From an uncultured Eubacteriaceae bacterium (GTDB lineage Bacteria; Bacillota; Clostridia; Lachnospirales; CAG-274), in assembly GCA_947565475.1 (NCBI GenBank), contig CANOGI010000067.1, forward strand, positions 1 to 9,869: a DNA stretch of 9,869 bases, in the 5' to 3' direction. Below the pieces are notes generated by a model, which searched no databases, was not told the DNA's origin, and was given only the letters and a program-made list of their open reading frames with translations. Position numbers and translations under genes: made by a program. This document shows, in pieces, positions 6,649 to 9,869 of this stretch (within the stretch, counting starts at the first letter, position 1; each line of letters starts with the position of its first letter).

Positions 6649-7248
6649 TTAACTTTCATAATCCTGCAAAATTTTTAAAAGATTTTTATTTCCAGTTATA
6701 GAAATCCCAGCTTTTATTAATTGACGCTCGTTTTCCGGCAGTGTATCCACGGGGGTTTTTGTAAGTTCTTTAAGCTTCTCATCATCATCGACCTCATAAA
6801 AAACGGCTATTACCCCATTATAGTCTTTTAATATATAATTTGTTGTTTCCGAGTCATAAATCTCTTTTCTAAGTATTATCTCATCATTATTGAATGTAAC
6901 TATACTCCATTCGTCGAAAACATTTTCTATGATTTCACGATTTTTATTTATGAGTTCTGGCGGGAGATTTTTTTCTTTTCGTCTTGTTATACCATCTTGA
7001 GTATAATAATATTCGTAAATCATTTTTGTATTTTCAGTTGTTTTCTCTGTTTTAGCGCTTTCATTATAATTAGCGAGCCAGTTTTCTCCGGTGGCAAGAT
7101 TTTGAATATTACGGGCGAGCCTAAGTTGTACGTTCTTTTTATCGCTTCCTGAATTTATTTCTTTGCTGTAAAAATAGTATCCTGAGCCTATACCTGTTGT
7201 TATTAAAATAGCGGCAAAAATCAAAAAAGTTATTTTTTTGTCAAACAT
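6649..7248 (-). CDS. Membrane-anchored protein with BofC C-terminal-like domain, 199 aa
   Basis: One N-terminal hydrophobic segment (about residues 6-28, after MFDKK) anchors the protein, with the rest probably outside the membrane. The C-terminal third (about 135-199) follows the pattern of the BofC C-terminal domain: NYILKDYNGVIAVFYE, then TPVDTLPENERQLIKAGISI, then LLKILQDYES at the very end. BofC in Bacillus inhibits SpoIVB signalling during sporulation, but clostridial proteins with only this domain are of unknown function and I do not assign that role. The middle (about 75-130) has YYYTQDGITRRKEKNLPPEL. AAAGGAGG lies 10 bases before the ATG. The gene is alone; its promoter appears to use the end of the neighbouring MITE copy, and a strong terminator lies about 285 bp downstream. 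Confidence 0.85.
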   Translation of the reverse strand: MFDKKITFLIFAAILITTGIGSGYYFYSKEINSGSDKKNVQLRLARNIQNLATGENWLANYNESAKTEKTTENTKMIYEYYYTQDGITRRKEKNLPPELINKNREIIENVFDEWSIVTFNNDEIILRKEIYDSETTNYILKDYNGVIAVFYEVDDDEKLKELTKTPVDTLPENERQLIKAGISITGNKNLLKILQDYES

Positions 7249-7274
7249 TTAACTCATTCCTCCTTTGCTAAGTT

Positions 7275-7302
7275 TTTATATTAATTTTGAATTTATAGTC
7301 AA
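7275..7302 (-). promoter_or_regulatory. Probable promoter of the BofC-like gene, -35 box inside a MITE end
   Basis: On the minus strand TTGACT (7302-7297) and TATAAA (7280-7275) are 16 bases apart, and the start would lie about 20 nt before the ATG, just enough for the ribosome binding site. The TTGACT is part of the sequence TTTGACTATA, the outward end of the MITE-like element, which here occurs twice (7294-7303 and 7309-7318). Confidence 0.5.
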
Positions 7303-7308
7303 AGTATT

Positions 7309-7475
7309 TATAGTCAAATCACCTGAAAACCCGAACAAGTTCGGTGTCTAAAAATCCAGGTTGGATTTGTTAGTGTCAGTTGGCATAGGCTTTAGGCTAT
7401 ACTTTCTTTCTGCTGTCTTGTGAAAATAATTTTTATCTCGCCTCCTTTTGCTTATTTTCAAGTAGTTTGACTATA
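7309..7475 (-). mobile_element. MITE-like element, copy B (167 bp, inverted relative to copy A)
   Basis: Read on the minus strand the element starts TATAGTCAAACTACTTGAAA (from 7475) and ends with CAGGTGATTTGACTATA (7309). It shares the ends and the first 90 or so internal bases with copy A at 92-244, then diverges. Its own right half contains a small dyad (CCGAAC...GTTCGG) absent from A. Beyond the 7309 end a second copy of the terminal ten bases (7294-7303) is present, as if the end was duplicated or a second element inserted beside it. No transposase is encoded. Confidence 0.65.
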
Positions 7476-7544
7476 CTAAGATTTAGTTTATTTTGTTATA
7501 TTGTTGACATAAAAAAGAAAAGTTATACACCGTTATTTTTAAAA

Positions 7545-7582
7545 ATTGATTTTTAAGGTGTTCCTGTAAATAAAAATTGACG
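7545..7582. repeat. Hairpin with loop motif shared with 2050-2074
   Basis: The bases TTTTTAAGGTGTTCCTGTAA (7550-7569) match the loop and inner stem of the hairpin after the MATE gene (TTTTTAAGTGTTCCTGTAA, 2052-2070), one base inserted. Here too the motif sits between an ATTTTTA and a TAAAAAT arm, although the outer stem is weaker and needs G-U pairs. Two occurrences in unrelated intergenic regions suggest a small interspersed repeat or an RNA motif. Confidence 0.4.
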
Positions 7583-7610
7583 TAATATGAAAATTAATTT
7601 ATAATAATAG

Positions 7611-7782
7611 GAAAGCTCAATGATAATTGATAAATTAAGAAAAGAAGCGACTAAATATTTCGCTCTATAGCGATTAGCGATATTTTTAGGGCAAAACAGT
7701 AAAATAATTACTTGATATGTCGAGTTTTATTAAAGTTTATTTGTTCATACTTTTATTGTTTTGCTATAATTGAGCTTTTTTG
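7611..7782 (+). promoter_or_regulatory. Palindromic upstream region with the promoter of the small gene and glnS
   Basis: TATAAT at 7765-7770 is a perfect -10 box, with TTGTTC (7741-7746) 18 bases upstream. The start would be near 7777, 35 nt before the small gene. The box lies inside a long imperfect palindrome. AAAGCTCAAT (7612-7621) is inverted at 7769-7778, and GCAAAACAGTAAAA (7691-7704) is inverted as TTTTATTGTTTTGC (7751-7764). Between the left arms are smaller dyads and direct repeats built on AGCGA (7646-7681; the heptamer TAGCGAT occurs twice in tandem). I found no T-box signature (AGGGTGG...) although glnS follows. This may be a regulator site, a decayed element or an RNA structure. 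Confidence 0.4.
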
Positions 7783-7811
7783 GGTAAACTGCTTTATTTT
7801 GGAGGCGAATT

Positions 7812-8042
7812 ATGGATTTATTAAAAGAAGTTACCACTATTTTTGATGACGCCGAGAATTTTAAGGAAACTAAAAATTATTATTTTGAAAGACATAATTG
7901 CGGCGGAAACGGGGAAGATATTAAAGTATTGCTGGATTTTTCTATAGGAAACGAAACCACGGATAAAATTTTGCGTTTTGGGTATTGTGATAAATGTAAA
8001 ACTGTTTTTTATCATAGAGATTTTGTCTCAAAGAGATTATAA
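7812..8042 (+). CDS. Small protein with putative zinc-binding residues, 76 aa
   Basis: I do not recognise a family. GGAGG lies six bases before the ATG, and codon use resembles the neighbouring glnS, so it is very likely a real gene. The protein is soluble. An N-terminal acidic helix (about 1-22) is followed by RHNCGG (H28, C30), a beta-like stretch around 37-57 and then GYCDKCKTVFYHRDF with C59, C62 and H68. C30 with C59-x-x-C62 and H28 or H68 could form one zinc site, as in small zinc-ribbon proteins; this is inferred, not shown. The gene ends 35 bp before glnS with no terminator between, so the two are probably co-transcribed from the promoter near 7741-7770. Confidence 0.8.
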   Translation: MDLLKEVTTIFDDAENFKETKNYYFERHNCGGNGEDIKVLLDFSIGNETTDKILRFGYCDKCKTVFYHRDFVSKRL

Positions 8043-8077
8043 CAGTAGACTATAAATTGTTTTACGGAGGATTGAAA

Positions 8078-9766
8078 ATGGAGAATACAGAATTAAACAC
8101 AAATGAGAATTCCTTGGAGGGTACGGGGAATTTTATACATAATTATATTAATGAGGATTTAAAAGGCGAGCTTAACAAGGTGCATACTCGTTTTCCGCCG
8201 GAGCCTAACGGATATTTGCATATAGGACACGCTAAAAGTATCTGCCTTAATTTTGGGCTGGCTAAATTATACGGCGGGAAATGCAATTTACGTTTTGACG
8301 ACACTAATCCGGCGAAAGAGGATACAGAGTTTGTAAATTCTATTAAAGAGGATATTAAATGGCTTGGTTTTGACTGGGAGGACAGATTATATTTCGCTTC
8401 GGGTTATTTTGATAAAATGTATGAGTATGCCGTTTTACTTATAAAAAAAGGAAAGGCTTTCGTATGCGATATGACCGCTGAGGAAATGAAAAACGCCAGA
8501 GGAACTTTGAATACCCCTGGTGAGGAGAGCCCTTACAGAAATCGTTCTATTGAGGAAAATCTTGAGCTTTTTAAAAGGATGAGAGACGGCGAGTTTAAAG
8601 ACGGTGAGAAAACTTTGCGGGCGAAAATTGATATGGCTTCAGCTAATATTAATATGAGGGACCCTGTTATTTACAGAATCGCTCATATGAGTCATCACGC
8701 TACGGGAGATAAGTGGTGCATTTACCCGATGTATGATTTCGCCCACCCTGTTGAGGACGCCATAGAAGAAATCACTCACTCTATATGCACAATGGAATTT
8801 GAGGACCACAGACCTCTTTACGACTGGGTTATAAACGAGATAGATTTTCCGGTAAAGCCAAGACAGATTGAGTTCGCTAAACTTAATTTATCAAATACTG
8901 TTATGGGAAAACGTTTTTTAAGAGCTTTGGTTGAGGAAGGAAAAGTTGACGGGTGGAACGACCCAAGACTTATTACCCTTTCGGGAATAAGAAGAAGAGG
9001 ATATACTCCCGAGTCAATAAGAAAGTTTTGTGATATGATAGGCGTTTCAAAGGCTAACAGCGTTGTTGACACAGCGCTTTTAGAGCATTGTATAAGGGAG
9101 GACCTTAAAGGAAAAACGCCTGTCGTTATGGCGGTTTTAGACCCAATTAAGCTTATTATTACGAATTATCCAGAGGGTGAGAGCGAAATGCTTGAGATTG
9201 AGAATCATCCTGAGAATGAGGCGTTAGGAAAAAGGCTGGTTCCTTTCTCCGGAGAGCTTTATATTGAGAGAAGTGATTTTATGGAGGAACCTCCAAAGAA
9301 ATTTTTTAGACTTTCCGTAGGTAAGGAAGTAAGGCTTAAAGGCGCTTATTTTGTTACTTGCACGGATTTTGTGAAAGACGAAAACGGCGTTGTTACTGAG
9401 GTTCATTGCACTTATGACCCGAAAACAAAAAGCGGTCTTAATTTTACGGAACGAAAAGTAAAAGGCACCATTCATTGGGTTTCTGTTCAAGACGCTGTTA
9501 AAACGACGGCTATGCTTTATGAGAATCTCATTGTTGAGGATGAAAACAGTGAGAACGGATACGCGCTTAATCCAAATTCACTTACTGTCGCTGAAAACTG
9601 TATGTGTGAGCCCTCCATAAAAGGGGCGAAACCTATGGACAGATTTCAATTTATAAGAAATGGGTATTTTTGTGTGGACTCTAAAAATTCTACAGATGAA
9701 AACCTTGTGTTTAATAGAATTGTTTCTCTGAAAAGCTCATTTAAAAATGTACCTAAAAACGGTTAA
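8078..9766 (+). CDS. glnS: Glutaminyl-tRNA synthetase, 562 aa
   Basis: The enzyme attaches glutamine to tRNA-Gln using ATP in the cytoplasm. It is a class I synthetase of full length (the E. coli enzyme has 554 aa). Visible features are PPEPNGYLHIGHAKS (HIGH at 48-51), FDDTNPAKED (73-82), the GlnRS/GluRS signature HPVEDAIEEITHS (223-235) and the KMSKS-equivalent VMGKR (275-279). DGWNDPRLITLSGIRRRGYTP follows. The C-terminal two-barrel anticodon-binding part (about 345-562) contains KGTIHWVSV and NGYFCVDSKN...LVFNRIVSL. VMGKR has Gly where E. coli has Ser (VMSKR). The ATG at 8078 is chosen because CGGAGG lies eight bases upstream; a reading from 8057 would add seven residues and has no ribosome binding site. 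The small gene at 7812-8042 lies just upstream and is probably in the same transcript. The protein is intact. Confidence 0.97.
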   Translation: MENTELNTNENSLEGTGNFIHNYINEDLKGELNKVHTRFPPEPNGYLHIGHAKSICLNFGLAKLYGGKCNLRFDDTNPAKEDTEFVNSIKEDIKWLGFDWEDRLYFASGYFDKMYEYAVLLIKKGKAFVCDMTAEEMKNARGTLNTPGEESPYRNRSIEENLELFKRMRDGEFKDGEKTLRAKIDMASANINMRDPVIYRIAHMSHHATGDKWCIYPMYDFAHPVEDAIEEITHSICTMEFEDHRPLYDWVINEIDFPVKPRQIEFAKLNLSNTVMGKRFLRALVEEGKVDGWNDPRLITLSGIRRRGYTPESIRKFCDMIGVSKANSVVDTALLEHCIREDLKGKTPVVMAVLDPIKLIITNYPEGESEMLEIENHPENEALGKRLVPFSGELYIERSDFMEEPPKKFFRLSVGKEVRLKGAYFVTCTDFVKDENGVVTEVHCTYDPKTKSGLNFTERKVKGTIHWVSVQDAVKTTAMLYENLIVEDENSENGYALNPNSLTVAENCMCEPSIKGAKPMDRFQFIRNGYFCVDSKNSTDENLVFNRIVSLKSSFKNVPKNG

Positions 9767-9799
9767 AACATTTTTTTGTATTTTGATACTTAAAAGATT

Positions 9800-9869
9800 A
9801 AAACCGTGGAACGCTGTCCCACACCCGGAGGGCCTTTAAAAAGGCTTGACCTAAACTTTATAACGCGAA
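9800..9869. repeat. Start of a GC-richer interspersed repeat, cut by the window edge
   Basis: After glnS the composition changes abruptly to GGAACGCTGTCCCACACCCG and then GGGCCTTT/AAAGGC, which contains the dyad GCCTT-TAAA-AAGGC (9832-9845) followed by TTGACC. Sequences of the type 'GCTGTCCCACACCC...GGGGC...GCCCCTTGACC' are common interspersed repeats downstream of genes in Clostridia and related gut Firmicutes, as I remember them. The dyad might also act as a terminator, since no other convincing terminator for glnS is visible apart from a seven-T run just after the stop (9772-9778). The end of the repeat lies outside the window. Confidence 0.4.

Noticed and set aside
7504..7529. TTGACA followed by TATACA on the plus strand as a promoter
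   Set aside because: The spacer is only 14 bases, too short for a sigma-A promoter, and no gene follows closely.
7476..7811. T-box leader upstream of glnS
   Set aside because: No AGGGTGG-type T-box sequence, specifier loop or antiterminator could be found.
8818..9490. Minus-strand open frames within glnS
   Set aside because: Antisense shadows of a strongly conserved gene.
1..9869. CRISPR array, tRNA or rRNA genes, complete insertion sequence, phage genes
   Set aside because: No regularly spaced repeats, no tRNA-like TTCRANY arm, no transposase and no phage proteins were seen on either strand.

Overview
The window is AT-rich and reads like the chromosome of a low-GC Clostridia-type Firmicute. 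The evidence is strong AGGAGG-type ribosome binding sites, a DUF1292 (YrzB-like) protein, a protein with a BofC C-terminal-like domain, a DinF/NorM-type MATE transporter, a GH13 amylase of the neopullulanase type and a bacterial glutaminyl-tRNA synthetase. I cannot name the species.

Layout. At 1-475 there is a minus-strand promoter pointing out of the window, a small MITE-like element (92-244) and a 44-bp-arm hairpin (329-430). From 476 to 5758 four genes lie on the minus strand. In transcription order they are a GH13 alpha-glucan hydrolase (5758-3653), a MATE efflux protein (3490-2114), a Cys/His-rich DUF1292 protein (1729-1367) and an unrecognised 248-aa protein with a faint FliD-like look (1222-476). 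Each has its own gap, and hairpins separate GH13 from MATE and MATE from DUF1292, so they look mostly independently transcribed. From 5759 to 6648 there is no gene. This stretch holds the GH13 promoter, a symmetric hairpin, a degenerate element related to the MITE, a strong bidirectional terminator and, just upstream of that terminator on the minus strand, a run of stem-loops with C-rich loops behind an extended -10 box. I read the last of these as a candidate small RNA of about 130 nt. A membrane-anchored BofC-like protein (7248-6649) follows. Its likely promoter uses a -35 box inside a duplicated end of the second MITE copy (7309-7475). A structured palindromic region (7611-7782) carries the promoter of the rightward pair: a 76-aa putative zinc-binding protein (7812-8042) and glnS (8078-9766). 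The last ~70 bases look like the start of an interspersed GC-richer repeat.

The coding genes are ordinary housekeeping or accessory functions (starch or maltodextrin use, efflux, tRNA charging) and do not form one pathway. The unusual content is intergenic: a family of short elements ending in TATAGTCAAA, a repeated hairpin-loop motif present twice, several long palindromes, and the candidate sRNA.
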